Assembly (NCBI RefSeq): GCF_002160755.1
Contig: NZ_NFLE01000003.1
Location: 120,157 to 184,156 of the forward strand
Reading direction: 5' to 3'
DNA length: 64,000 bases
Source: Lachnoclostridium sp. An14
GTDB taxonomy: Bacteria; Bacillota; Clostridia; Lachnospirales; Lachnospiraceae
The translations under genes were made by a program, and so were the position numbers. Under the pieces are notes generated by a model that worked only from the letters and a program-made list of their open reading frames with translations, had not been told where the DNA came from and ran no database searches. Positions 8,632 through 17,471 of this stretch are shown in pieces. Numbering within the stretch: the stretch's first letter is position 1; each line of letters starts with the position of its first letter.

Positions 8632-9669
8632 ATGGCAAAAAAGAATACAGCGGCAGGAAATGCGGCGGCTGGCCGTAAGAAACTGACGGAATCGAATCTC
8701 CTGCTTTTGATCACAGTGGTCATTTTCGTCGTCATGTACGCGGGAGCTATGGTCTTTCTGCAGAAAGGCTTTTTAAAGCCCCAGACCTTTTTCAATATCT
8801 TAAACGCCAACGCGGCCCTCATCATCACGGCCTGCGGCATGAGCCTGGTGATGATCACCGGCGGAATCGACATTTCCGTGGGCGGTGTGGTGGCTCTGGT
8901 CAGTATGTGCTGCGCCGTTTACCTGGACTACATGGGCGGAAACGTGTTCGTTTCCCTTCTGATCGCTCTGGGCATCGGCCTGGCCTTCGGCGTGGTACAG
9001 GGGTATCTGGTGGCCTACCTGGACATCCAGCCCTTCATCGTGTCCCTGGCGGGAATGTTCTTTGCCAGAGGCATGACCACCATCGTCCACACCGCTCCCT
9101 TCAACGTGGAGAATGAGACGTTCGTGGCCTTAAAAAATACGAGAATCTACGTCCCCGGAATGGGAACGGTGAACAAGCTGGGCAAATACGTGCCCGCCTA
9201 TGTGGAGATCGGCGTGATCATCGCCCTGTTAGTGGTGGTGGTTCTGTTCTGTGCCCTGAAGTGGACGAAGGCCGGGCGGAATTTCTACGCCGTGGGCGGA
9301 AACCGCCAGAGTGCCCTGATGTTAGGCATCAACGTGAAACGGACCAGGTTCCTGGCCCAGCTCCTCTGCGGAGTGCTGGCAGGCATCGGCGGCTACGTAT
9401 ATTTCCTCCACGTGGGCTCCGGCTCCGCCTCCCATGCCAGCGGCATGGAGATGAACGCCATCGCCTCCTCCATCATCGGAGGAACGCTGCTCACCGGCGG
9501 TGTGGGAAATATCTTTGGCACCTTTGTAGGCGTGCTTTCTTTGAGTACCATCCAGAACATCGTGTCCTCCATCGGCCTGGATCAGGCGTGGTGGACGGGC
9601 ATCACCGTGGCGGCCATGCTCTGTATCTTCCTGATTATCCAGAGCGTGATCCTGCGGAGAAGACAGTGA
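8632..9669 (+). CDS. Sugar ABC transporter permease (YjfF-like)
   Basis: 345 residues starting at the ATG two bases after the previous stop; GGAGG lies nine bases upstream, which excludes an ATG 48 bases earlier inside the preceding gene. Membrane protein of the BPD_transp_2 family with GGIDISVGGVVALVS and the late segment ASSIIGGTLLTGGVGNIFG. Second half of the permease pair and last gene of the operon, which ends at the strong terminator beginning at 9727. Confidence 0.93.
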   Translation: MAKKNTAAGNAAAGRKKLTESNLLLLITVVIFVVMYAGAMVFLQKGFLKPQTFFNILNANAALIITACGMSLVMITGGIDISVGGVVALVSMCCAVYLDYMGGNVFVSLLIALGIGLAFGVVQGYLVAYLDIQPFIVSLAGMFFARGMTTIVHTAPFNVENETFVALKNTRIYVPGMGTVNKLGKYVPAYVEIGVIIALLVVVVLFCALKWTKAGRNFYAVGGNRQSALMLGINVKRTRFLAQLLCGVLAGIGGYVYFLHVGSGSASHASGMEMNAIASSIIGGTLLTGGVGNIFGTFVGVLSLSTIQNIVSSIGLDQAWWTGITVAAMLCIFLIIQSVILRRRQ

Positions 9670-9726
9670 CGGCAGAAATGGCAGGGAATTGGTAGGAAAT
9701 TAATAAGAAATTAATGAGAAATTTGG

Positions 9727-9776
9727 CCGGCGGCCGGAGGAACGTGAGATCCGTTCTTCCGGCCGCCGGTTGTTTT
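9727..9776 (+). terminator. Rho-independent terminator of the sugar ABC operon
   Basis: An 18-base GC-rich arm (9727-9744) pairs with 9752-9769 with one wobble pair and a loop of about seven bases, followed by TTGTTTT. Strong and in the right place. Confidence 0.85.
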
Positions 9777-10101
9777 CCTGTGACAGCGTTTCGTCATGGG
9801 GGGCTGCTCCTTTCTGTCTGCCGGCATAGAAAAGGGACAGTCGATTTTCTCGGCTGCCCCTTGTAGGTGGTTTATTTAACTTTATTGTGTGTTGCTCGAT
9901 AAACTGGAAGTTGCTTAATCAATATTATTTTCATAATCTGATGTATCAATAATAATTTGTCGCGCTGTTTCTTTAGGAAAAGCATAGCACGAATCTGTAG
10001 ACAAATCTACATCATTCCATCCCTCTCTTGCATTTCAAAAACGGATCGAATATACTGAAACAAGATAAAACGCCGCCCGGCGGGAGAAAGGGGGAGATGG
10101 A
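9777..10101. other. AT-rich intergenic segment with a decayed minus-strand reading frame
   Basis: Between the sugar operon terminator and the lipase-like gene the composition turns AT-rich (about 9870-10020). A minus-strand frame is open from 10034 down to a TAA at 9915-9917 and would give about 39 residues, including GWNDVDLSTDSCYAFPKE. It has no start codon or ribosome site. A weak hairpin with wobble pairs lies at about 9830-9862. The fragment looks like the tail of a lost gene, but its family is not recognised. Confidence 0.3.
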
Positions 10102-11436
10102 GTGAAAATAGGAAGGATTGTAAACCGCCTCCTCTGTTTTCTGATCTGCCTGGGAACGGCCAATCTGCCGGTGCTGGTGAGCGCCGGACTGCCGGGGGCG
10201 GCAGCGGCGGCGCTGGCAGCCGGCTTTCTGTGGTGCAATTTATTTCCCCTGGCGGCAAACCGCAGGCTCCCGGCCAGGCGGCTGCGGATCTGCGCCGACG
10301 GCTGTGAGCTGCTGGGCCTGTTTCTGGTGTCTGTGACGGTGTCGGCGGTGGGGACGCTGGCTCTGACGGGAATCCTGTTTCCGGAGCGGAAGGGGCTGTG
10401 GGCGCTCAACCTGGCGGTGACGGTGGCGGCAGAAACGGCCCTGTTCTGGAACGGGATTCTGCGGGTGTACATCACCTCCCTTCAGCTGGGAGTGAAATGG
10501 CGGGTGATCGGCATTCTCTGCGGGTGGGTTCCCGTGGCCAATCTGGTGGCTTTGTGTCATATCATCTCCGTGGCGTCCCGGGAGACGGCCTTTGAGAGTT
10601 TCCGGATCCGGCGGAACCGGGAGCGGAAGGAGGAGGCGGTCTGCCGGACCAAGTATCCGATTTTGATGGTGCACGGCGTATTTTTCCGGGATTTCCAGTA
10701 TTTTAACTACTGGGGACGGATTCCGAAGGAGCTGGAGGAAAACGGGGCCACCATCTACTACGGAAATCACCAGTCCGCCGCCTCAGTGGAGACAAGCGGG
10801 GAGGAGCTGGCCAGCCGCATCTGGGAGATCGTGGAGGAGACGGGCTGCGGCCGGGTGAACGTGATCACCCATTCCAAGGGCGGCCTGGACACCCGCTATG
10901 CCGTCAGCCATTTGGGGATGGAGCCCTATGTGGCTTCCTTGACCACCATTAATACGCCCCATCGCGGCTGTGAGTTTGCCGACTACCTGCTGGATACGAT
11001 CCCGGCACCGGCCAAGGAAAAGGTGGCGGAGAGCTACAACCGGGCCCTGAAAAAGCTGGGGGACGAGGAGCCGGATTTTCTGGCGGCGGTGGGGGATCTG
11101 ACGGCCTCCGCCTGCGAGGCCTTTAACCGGGAAACCCCGGACCGGCCGGGGGTGTACTACCAGAGCGTGGGCTCGAAATTAAACCGGGCCTCCGGCGGCC
11201 GTTTCCCCTTAAATTTCTCCCACCGGCTGGTGGAGGTGTTTGACGGGCCAAACGACGGACTGGTGGCGGAGACCTCCTTCCCCTGGGGAGAGACCTTTCA
11301 GATGCTGACCGTGGAGGGAAAGCGGGGCATCTCCCACGGGGACATGATCGACTTAAACCGGGAGGACATACCCGGTTTCGACGTGCGGGAGTTTTATGTG
11401 GAGCTGGTGAAGGGGCTGAAAAGCAGGGGATTTTAG
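10102..11436 (+). CDS. Membrane-anchored alpha/beta-hydrolase, triacylglycerol-lipase-like
   Basis: 444 residues from a GTG start with GGGGGAGATGGA upstream. The first 190 residues hold about four hydrophobic segments. From residue 190 an alpha/beta-hydrolase begins with YPILMVHGVFFRD, the oxyanion-hole region of bacterial lipases. The nucleophile elbow is THSKGG (Ser258), with Thr-His in place of the first Gly as in several lipases. DGPNDGLV and ISHGDMIDL probably supply the acid and the His. Likely acts on lipids or esters at the membrane face. No co-transcribed partner; a weak hairpin follows. Substrate unknown. Confidence 0.75.
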   Translation: MKIGRIVNRLLCFLICLGTANLPVLVSAGLPGAAAAALAAGFLWCNLFPLAANRRLPARRLRICADGCELLGLFLVSVTVSAVGTLALTGILFPERKGLWALNLAVTVAAETALFWNGILRVYITSLQLGVKWRVIGILCGWVPVANLVALCHIISVASRETAFESFRIRRNRERKEEAVCRTKYPILMVHGVFFRDFQYFNYWGRIPKELEENGATIYYGNHQSAASVETSGEELASRIWEIVEETGCGRVNVITHSKGGLDTRYAVSHLGMEPYVASLTTINTPHRGCEFADYLLDTIPAPAKEKVAESYNRALKKLGDEEPDFLAAVGDLTASACEAFNRETPDRPGVYYQSVGSKLNRASGGRFPLNFSHRLVEVFDGPNDGLVAETSFPWGETFQMLTVEGKRGISHGDMIDLNREDIPGFDVREFYVELVKGLKSRGF

Positions 11437-11456
11437 GAGCGAAGACAGATATGGAG

Positions 11457-11479
11457 CAGGCGGCCGGGCGAGCCGCCTG
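11457..11479 (+). terminator. Weak hairpin after the lipase-like gene
   Basis: CAGGCGGC pairs perfectly with GCCGCCTG around a seven-base loop 20 bases after the stop. There is no T-run, so termination efficiency is uncertain. Confidence 0.4.
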
Positions 11480-11682
11480 TTATGGTTAAAACAGCTTTCA
11501 GAGAGTGAAGATTTTTTTCACGAAATGCCGTACGGGAAATCCTGGAAGGGAGGGAATGGGGGCGCGAAAGCTGTTTTTTGTGGTTTTTTGGGGAATAGTG
11601 ACTTTTCCAGGGGAACATCCGGGCAAAAAGAGTGGAATATTATCGAAAAATGGCTAAAAAGAGCGAAAATTGGGGAGAGATA

Positions 11683-11711
11683 TTGAAAACATTTTTCTTT
11701 TTGTATATAAT
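11683..11711 (+). promoter_or_regulatory. Near-consensus sigma-A promoter for the degV operon
   Basis: TTGAAA (11683-11688), exactly 17 bases, TATAAT (11706-11711). The degV start at 11785 is 73 bases downstream. The rest of 11437-11784 is AT-rich and shows nothing beyond this promoter and the weak hairpin. Confidence 0.75.
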
Positions 11712-11784
11712 GGGGAAGCGTTATTGATTCGGAAATAAAAGCAAAAGCAAACACAGAAATGGGAATGGTAATGGGGACGAGCGT

Positions 11785-12639
11785 ATGGAAGATGTATTGT
11801 TGACAACAGAGAGCGGTTCCGACCCTTCTGAGGAAATTATTCAGGAGACGGGGCTGCGGGTGATTCCCATGGGGATTGTGATGGGAAACGAGATCCGGGA
11901 GGATCGGAGCTTTCCGGTGACGGAGGTGTTTGAGGAGTATCGGAGGACGAAGAAGGTTCCCACCACCTCGGCGGTGAATCCGCAGGAGTATATCCAGTTT
12001 TTTTCAGAGCTTAGAAGGGAACGGCCGGAGGCGGCCATTTTCCATATTTCCTATACCTCCAAGGCGTCCTCCACCTACCGGAACGCCAAGATGGCCCTGC
12101 GGGAGCTGGGGGATGACAGGATTTATCTGATTGACTCGGAGAACGTGTCCGGGGGGATCAGCCTGCTGCTTTTACAGGCGGCCAGAATCCTTAAGGAGGC
12201 CGGAAACGCCGGGGAGGCGGTGGCCGGGATCCGGAAGGCGGCGTCCAGGATCCAGGCGGTATTTCTGCCGGATACCCTGGAGTATCTGCGGGCCGGAGGA
12301 CGTGTGTCCAACGCCGCTTATCTGGGGGCGTCCCTGCTCAGCGTCAAACCGCTGATCCGCATTGAGGACGGGGCGTTAAAGGCATCCAAAAAGTACCGGG
12401 GGCGGATGGAGAAGGTGGCCTTTGAGGTATTGGACGACTATTTCAGGGAGTGCCGGCCGCAGAAGGAGGAGATGATCCTGTTTTATGTGGAGGGCTTTTC
12501 CCTGGAGCTTTTGGAACGGCTGAAACAGGAGACGCTCAGACGGGGCGTGAGGCGGGTGCTCACCTTTCCCATCGGCTGCGTCATTTCCTGCCATGGAGGT
12601 CCGGGGGCCTTTGGGATCGCCGGGATCAGGGAGGAATGA
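11785..12639 (+). CDS. DegV-family fatty-acid-binding protein
   Basis: 284 residues, the usual DegV length. The N-terminal TTESGSDPSEEI, the TSAVNPQEY segment (lipid headgroup-binding Ser/Thr in the family) and the LEYLRAGGRVS segment identify the family. DegV/FakB proteins hold a fatty acid for phosphorylation by FakA; no FakA is nearby. It is the first gene of a tightly packed four-gene unit (11785-17361) with a near-consensus promoter. Its stop overlaps an in-frame ATG of the next gene, so translation is coupled. Confidence 0.88.
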   Translation: MEDVLLTTESGSDPSEEIIQETGLRVIPMGIVMGNEIREDRSFPVTEVFEEYRRTKKVPTTSAVNPQEYIQFFSELRRERPEAAIFHISYTSKASSTYRNAKMALRELGDDRIYLIDSENVSGGISLLLLQAARILKEAGNAGEAVAGIRKAASRIQAVFLPDTLEYLRAGGRVSNAAYLGASLLSVKPLIRIEDGALKASKKYRGRMEKVAFEVLDDYFRECRPQKEEMILFYVEGFSLELLERLKQETLRRGVRRVLTFPIGCVISCHGGPGAFGIAGIREE

Positions 12640-12641
12640 GG

Positions 12642-13175
12642 ATGACGGGATGGATTCTGGGGCTGGCTGCCTTTGGGCTGTTTTTTCTGTATGACTGGAA
12701 CCGGGTATTCTGGCGGCGGGCCTGGATGAAACCATGTTTCACGGCCGGCTGCCTTCTGCTCGTGGCGCTGGGGGCCGGCTTTTTGCGGGACGCGCTGGCG
12801 CGGGGGCTGTCTGTTCGGCTTTTGTGGCTGGCGCCTGGGGCCGTCAGCCTGTGGGCCTTGATTTACGCCCTGTTCTTTGCCCTTCCCTTTGACGATACGT
12901 ACCGCCAGGACGCGGGAAACCGGAAGGTGTGCCGGGCGGGGATTTACGGAAAAAGCCGCCATCCGGGGATTTTAGCCTTCTTTTTCTGCTTTCTGTTTTT
13001 GGGCCTGGCGGCGGGAGAGAGGCAGCTGGCCCAGGGGATGTTTTATTCGGCCCTGAACCTGCTATACGCATGGTATCAGGATCGGGTGATTTTTGTGAGA
13101 GAGTTTTCTGATTACGACCGGTACAGGGAGGAGGTTCCGTTCCTGTTGCCTCTTGGAAGAAAGGCGGGACTATGA
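12642..13175 (+). CDS. PEMT/ICMT-like small membrane methyltransferase homologue
   Basis: 177 residues. The ATG at 12642 is preferred because GGGAGGA lies at proper spacing; an in-frame ATG at 12636 (ATGA overlap with degV) is too close. About four to five membrane segments. The C-terminal half has YGKSRHPG, then YDRYREEVPFLLP, the pattern of phospholipid or isoprenylcysteine methyltransferase-type proteins (RHP motif, then Y..Y...VP). Expected to be SAM-dependent and membrane-embedded; the substrate is unknown. Its stop overlaps the GH3-like gene by four bases. Confidence 0.6.
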   Translation: MTGWILGLAAFGLFFLYDWNRVFWRRAWMKPCFTAGCLLLVALGAGFLRDALARGLSVRLLWLAPGAVSLWALIYALFFALPFDDTYRQDAGNRKVCRAGIYGKSRHPGILAFFFCFLFLGLAAGERQLAQGMFYSALNLLYAWYQDRVIFVREFSDYDRYREEVPFLLPLGRKAGL

Positions 13176-14809
13176 CATTTGAGGAAAAGCTGAAAAATAA
13201 GGAGTACGAGCTGATCTGGCAGGAATACTGCGGCTTTCTGGACCTGACCATCGAGGAGTATATGACCATCCAGAACCGCCTGCTGAAGGAGCAGATCGAC
13301 CTGTGGTGCGTCTCCCCTCTGGGGCAGAAGATCACGGGAGGGAGGCGGCCGGCGACCATTGAGGAGTTTCGGAACATGGTGCCTCTCACCACTTACGACG
13401 ACTACGCCGATGTGCTGCTGATGAAGAAGGAGGAAATGCTGCCGGAAAAGCCCATTATCTGGATTCAGACCACCTGGGAGGGGGGCAAACATCCTATTAA
13501 GACGGCCCCCTACACCAAGGGGATGCTGAAGACCTACAAGACCAACGTGCTGGCCTGCATGATCCTCTCCACCAGCAGCAAAAAAGGGGAGTTTGACATT
13601 GAGCCGGGGGATACCTTTCTCTATGCCCTGGCGCCTCTGCCCTACACTACGGGGTTAATCCCCCTGGGATTGAAGGATGAGATCAGCGTGGAGTTTCTGC
13701 CGCCGGTGTCGGAGGCGGTGAACATGACGTTTTCCGAGCGGAACAAGCGGGGCTTTAAGATGGGAATGAAGAAGGGGATCGACTTCTTCTTCGGCCTGGG
13801 AAGCGTGGCCTACTACGTGAGCCTGAGCGTGGCCGCCATGTCTGAAGGAGGAAAGAGCGGCTCCAAGCTGAAGAAAATGATGTCCATGTCCCCGGACATG
13901 GTTCTTCGCTATCTGAAGGCGAAAAAGCAGTGCCGGAGGGAGAACCGGGACTTAAAGCCGAAGGATCTGTTTACCTTAAAAGGGTTCGTGTGCGCGGGGA
14001 CGGACAACCGCTGCTACAAGGATGATCTGGAGGATCTGTGGGGCGTGCGGCCCATCGAGGTGTTTTCCGGCACGGAGCCCAGCTGCATCGGCATTGAGAC
14101 CTGGAGCAGGAACGGCCTGTATTTCTTCCCGGACACCTGCTTTTACGAGTTTATCCCGGAGGAGGAAATGCGCCGGAACATGGAGGATCCCACCTACCGG
14201 CCGAGAACCCTTTTAATGGACGAGGTACAGCCGGGGGAGGTGTACGAGATCGTTCTCACCGTGTTAAAGGGAGGGGCCTTTGCCAGATACCGGGTGGGGG
14301 ATATGTACCGCTGCCTGGGGCTGACCAGCCGGGAGGACGAGACCAGGATCCCCAGGTTTGAGTACATCGACCGGGTTCCGGACATCATTGACATTGCCGG
14401 TTTCACCAGGATCTCGAAAAACTCCATTGAAAACGTGATCCAGCTCTCCGGCCTGGGAATCCAGGACTGGACGGCTTTGAAGGAATTTACCCCGGACAAG
14501 GGGCGCCCCTACCTTCATCTCTATGTGGAGCTGACGCCGGAGGCGGCCGTCCATTCGGCGGTGAGCCGGGAGATCTTAAAGGAACATCTGACAATCTATT
14601 TTAAATATGTGGATCAGGATTACCACGACCTGAAACGGATTCTGGGAATGGACCCGTTAAAGGTGACGGTGTTAAAATGCGGCACCTTTGCCCGCTACAG
14701 GGAGTATCGGGGAAAGCAGCTGCGGCGCATCAATCCCGACATTCATGACGTGAAGGAGATGGTGCGGATGCAGGAGGAGCTTTATATGCAAAGGAGACAT
14801 CAAAGATGA
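13172..14809 (+). CDS. GH3 auxin-responsive-promoter family protein (acyl-adenylate-forming)
   Basis: 545 residues, the usual length for bacterial GH3 homologues. The family joins carboxylic acids to amino acids through acyl-adenylates. The C-terminal landmark RYRVGDMYRCLG and the central FSGTEPSCIGIETW match GH3. The ATP-binding motif near residues 95-115, normally a Ser/Thr/Gly-rich loop, reads TTWEGGKHPIKT and is degenerate, so adenylation activity is not assured. Coupled by ATGA overlaps to the membrane protein upstream and the HD-GYP protein downstream. Product and physiological acid unknown; no plant-hormone role is implied. Confidence 0.8.
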   Translation: MTFEEKLKNKEYELIWQEYCGFLDLTIEEYMTIQNRLLKEQIDLWCVSPLGQKITGGRRPATIEEFRNMVPLTTYDDYADVLLMKKEEMLPEKPIIWIQTTWEGGKHPIKTAPYTKGMLKTYKTNVLACMILSTSSKKGEFDIEPGDTFLYALAPLPYTTGLIPLGLKDEISVEFLPPVSEAVNMTFSERNKRGFKMGMKKGIDFFFGLGSVAYYVSLSVAAMSEGGKSGSKLKKMMSMSPDMVLRYLKAKKQCRRENRDLKPKDLFTLKGFVCAGTDNRCYKDDLEDLWGVRPIEVFSGTEPSCIGIETWSRNGLYFFPDTCFYEFIPEEEMRRNMEDPTYRPRTLLMDEVQPGEVYEIVLTVLKGGAFARYRVGDMYRCLGLTSREDETRIPRFEYIDRVPDIIDIAGFTRISKNSIENVIQLSGLGIQDWTALKEFTPDKGRPYLHLYVELTPEAAVHSAVSREILKEHLTIYFKYVDQDYHDLKRILGMDPLKVTVLKCGTFARYREYRGKQLRRINPDIHDVKEMVRMQEELYMQRRHQR

Positions 14810-17361
14810 GCGGGTATGTATACATTTCGCTGGCAGCTCTGTACTGCTATCTGTTTTTTATGGCCGTATTCCTTCCCGCGAAGAAAAACAGGCTGATTTT
14901 CAACTTTATGGCGGTGTTGCTGACCATGATCCTGTGGACCGGCGGCTCCCTGCTCATGCGGCTGCAGGTACTTCCGTCCTACCGGTTCTGGTATCACGTA
15001 TCTCTGGCGGGGATCTGGCTGCTGCCTTACTCCTACTTCTGCTTTATCCGGGAGTTTTGCCGCATTCCCGCGAAGGGGAGCCACAGGCTCTGGGGGATTC
15101 TGCTCCTGGCGGGCACGGTGATCAATTTTGCCACAGAGTGGTTTCTGGCGGCGCCGGAGCTGGTGGAATCGAACGGAAGGATGTATTTTGTATACCATAT
15201 GGGTCCCCAGGTCTGCATTATGTACGGGCTGTGTGTGGGGGCTGTGGTCCATATGTTCCGGTTAGTGCGAAAGACGAGAAAGCGGGACCCGGAGCGGGCG
15301 GGAAAGTTAAACGCCCTTCTCCTGGGAATTGTGATCCTGATCCTGGGAAATGTGGGAATCAGCGTGATCAACAATTTCCCCCTGGACATCTTAGCCGGCA
15401 TATTCAACGCGGTGATCATGTTTTACAGCCTGTACAGCCTGCGGCTGTTTACCCTTACCGGTATCGGCTCCAGAGGGAGCTGCTATGTCCTGGCCATCGG
15501 CATCAGCGTGATGGCGTTTTACAACCTGGCCCAGACCATGAACGAGGTGATTCAGGAGAAGATCCCGTCCATGGGCTCAGTCAGCGTGATGGTGGTGGTC
15601 GTGGTCACCACCGTGGCCACCTGGCTCATTTACCTGGTGATGAAAATGCTCTTTGACCGCATTTTTATCGGCGAGGAGGCCAGCCGGACGGAGAAACTCA
15701 GCGAGTACACCATGGCGGTGTCCTCCAGCCTGCGGATGAACGAGATTTTTCAGGCCATGGTTTCCGTGCTGGAGCGCGTGCTGAATGTGAAGAAGATTTA
15801 CATCTGTGTGGAGGACGAGGACGGGCGCTATCCCATGGTGTACAGCAGCAGCCCCCTGGACGACCGCAGCTTTTCCATGACCGGGGACCATCCCCTTGTG
15901 AGGATCATGGAGCGGGAGGGAGAATGCCTGCTGCTGCGGGATTTTAAGCGCACGGTGGAGTACAAATCCCTGTGGGAGGACGAGAAGGAGCAGATCGACG
16001 CCATGAAGGTGGAGTGCTTTCTGCCTCTGAAGGACAACGGAGAGCTGGTGGGCGTGGTATTTTTGGGCCCCAGAGAGGGAAAACGGGGCCGCCGGGAGCG
16101 GTTTGACAACGATGACATCAGTTTCCTCCGTTCCATCCAGTCGGTGAGCTCCATTGCGGTGAAAAACTCCAGGATGTATGAGCGGACGTACCGGGAGGCC
16201 TGCACGGACCGGCTCACCGGGCTGCTAAACCGGGAGCATTTTCTAAAAACCATGGATGAGTTTTATGAAAAGTATAAAAATTCGTCCCTGGCCCTGATCA
16301 TTTTCAGCGTGGATGATTTTAAGCTCTACAACCAGCTTTACGGAGAGGCGGAAGGGGATGAGGCCCTGCGCCACATTGCCCAGATCATCCGGGGAACGGT
16401 GGGGGAGAGCGGCCGCTCCTGCCGCTACAGCGGAAAAGAGTTTGCCGTGCTGCTGCCGGGCTACGACATTTTCTCCGCCAGGGGCCTGGCGGAAAATATC
16501 AGCGCCCAGATCAATGACATCAACCGGCAGCGGGGAGAGGACGATACGTATTTCAAGGCTCTGACGGTGAGCTGCGGCATCTGCGCCATCCCCTACGCGG
16601 CCACCACGGCGCGGGAGCTTTTGTCCAACGCGGATCTGGCGGTGTACCATGTGAAACGGACGGGAAAGAACGGGATCATGGTGTATTCCGACCAGTTTAT
16701 CAGTGAAAAGACAGGCGGGGCCGCCAGGGATCAGCACCGGAGCAAGTACGAGGAGTACGCCCCCACCATTTACGCCCTGACGGCGGCCATCGACGCCAAG
16801 GACCACTATACCTTCCAGCACTCCAAGAGCGTGGCCCACTACGCGGAGGCCCTGGCCAGGGAGGCGGGAGGCAGCGAGGAGTTCCAGGAGATCGTAAAGG
16901 AGGCGGGACTTCTTCACGACATTGGAAAAATCGGCATTCCGGAAAACATTTTAAATAAAAAGGGAAAGCTGACGGACGAGGAGTATGAGGTGATGAAAAA
17001 GCACGTGGCCTCCTCCGTGGAGATTATCCGTCATCTGCCCCTGATGGACTACGTGATTCCGGCGGTTATCGGTCACCACGAGCGCTACGACGGGCGGGGC
17101 TATCCCAGACGGGTGGCGGGAAAGGACATCCCTCTGGCGGCCCGGATCCTCTGCATCGTGGATTCTTTCGACGCCATGGTGTCCAAGCGCTGCTACAAGC
17201 AGAGTATGCCGGTGGACGAGGCGGTAAAAGAGCTGGAGCGGGGCGCCGGCACCCAGTTCGACCCGGAGCTGGTGCCTATCTTCTGCGAGATGATCCGGAG
17301 CGGGCGGCTGAAACCGATTTTGGAGTATCATGTGGATGGGGCGGAGGAGAATGCTCTGTAA
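14806..17361 (+). CDS. 7TM-GAF-GGDEF-HD-GYP membrane signalling protein, probable c-di-GMP phosphodiesterase
   Basis: 851 residues. About seven membrane helices in the first 250 residues resemble the HisKA_7TM sensor module. A GAF-like domain (about 310-450) follows, then a GGDEF domain (about 455-615) whose active loop is SGKEF (542-546) instead of GGDEF. The HD-GYP domain (about 640-840) has HDIGKIG (His704, Asp705), HHERYDGRGYP (GYP 765-767) and the other metal ligands. Expected to hydrolyse c-di-GMP; the altered GGDEF is probably inactive or regulatory. Last gene of the DegV operon; its start overlaps the GH3 gene stop. Confidence 0.9.
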   Translation: MSGYVYISLAALYCYLFFMAVFLPAKKNRLIFNFMAVLLTMILWTGGSLLMRLQVLPSYRFWYHVSLAGIWLLPYSYFCFIREFCRIPAKGSHRLWGILLLAGTVINFATEWFLAAPELVESNGRMYFVYHMGPQVCIMYGLCVGAVVHMFRLVRKTRKRDPERAGKLNALLLGIVILILGNVGISVINNFPLDILAGIFNAVIMFYSLYSLRLFTLTGIGSRGSCYVLAIGISVMAFYNLAQTMNEVIQEKIPSMGSVSVMVVVVVTTVATWLIYLVMKMLFDRIFIGEEASRTEKLSEYTMAVSSSLRMNEIFQAMVSVLERVLNVKKIYICVEDEDGRYPMVYSSSPLDDRSFSMTGDHPLVRIMEREGECLLLRDFKRTVEYKSLWEDEKEQIDAMKVECFLPLKDNGELVGVVFLGPREGKRGRRERFDNDDISFLRSIQSVSSIAVKNSRMYERTYREACTDRLTGLLNREHFLKTMDEFYEKYKNSSLALIIFSVDDFKLYNQLYGEAEGDEALRHIAQIIRGTVGESGRSCRYSGKEFAVLLPGYDIFSARGLAENISAQINDINRQRGEDDTYFKALTVSCGICAIPYAATTARELLSNADLAVYHVKRTGKNGIMVYSDQFISEKTGGAARDQHRSKYEEYAPTIYALTAAIDAKDHYTFQHSKSVAHYAEALAREAGGSEEFQEIVKEAGLLHDIGKIGIPENILNKKGKLTDEEYEVMKKHVASSVEIIRHLPLMDYVIPAVIGHHERYDGRGYPRRVAGKDIPLAARILCIVDSFDAMVSKRCYKQSMPVDEAVKELERGAGTQFDPELVPIFCEMIRSGRLKPILEYHVDGAEENAL

Positions 17362-17369
17362 GGAGGCGG

Positions 17370-17399
17370 ACTCCGCCCAAAGGAATATGGCTGCTGGCG
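17370..17399 (+). repeat. Dispersed repeat family C, copy 1
   Basis: Thirty bases matching 27 of 30 positions with 52130-52159; the shared core is ATGGCTGCTGGCG. In both copies GCTCCGGCG and CGAGTGTGCGC follow, but in opposite order. Lies just after the HD-GYP gene. Confidence 0.5.
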
Positions 17400-17417
17400 T
17401 AGCCGCGCTCCGGCGCG

Positions 17418-17442
17418 AGTGTGCGCCAAGCGCACACTTTTT
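17418..17442 (+). terminator. Rho-independent terminator of the DegV-GH3-HD-GYP operon
   Basis: Nine-base perfect arms AGTGTGCGC/GCGCACACT with loop CAA, followed by TTTT. Sits between convergent genes. Confidence 0.85.
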
Positions 17443-17471
17443 ATGAGTCTTAGGAACATGGAACCAAGCGG

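Noticed and set aside
9830..9862. Terminator in the AT-rich intergenic segment
   Set aside because: The stem needs several wobble pairs and lacks a following T-run on the plus strand.
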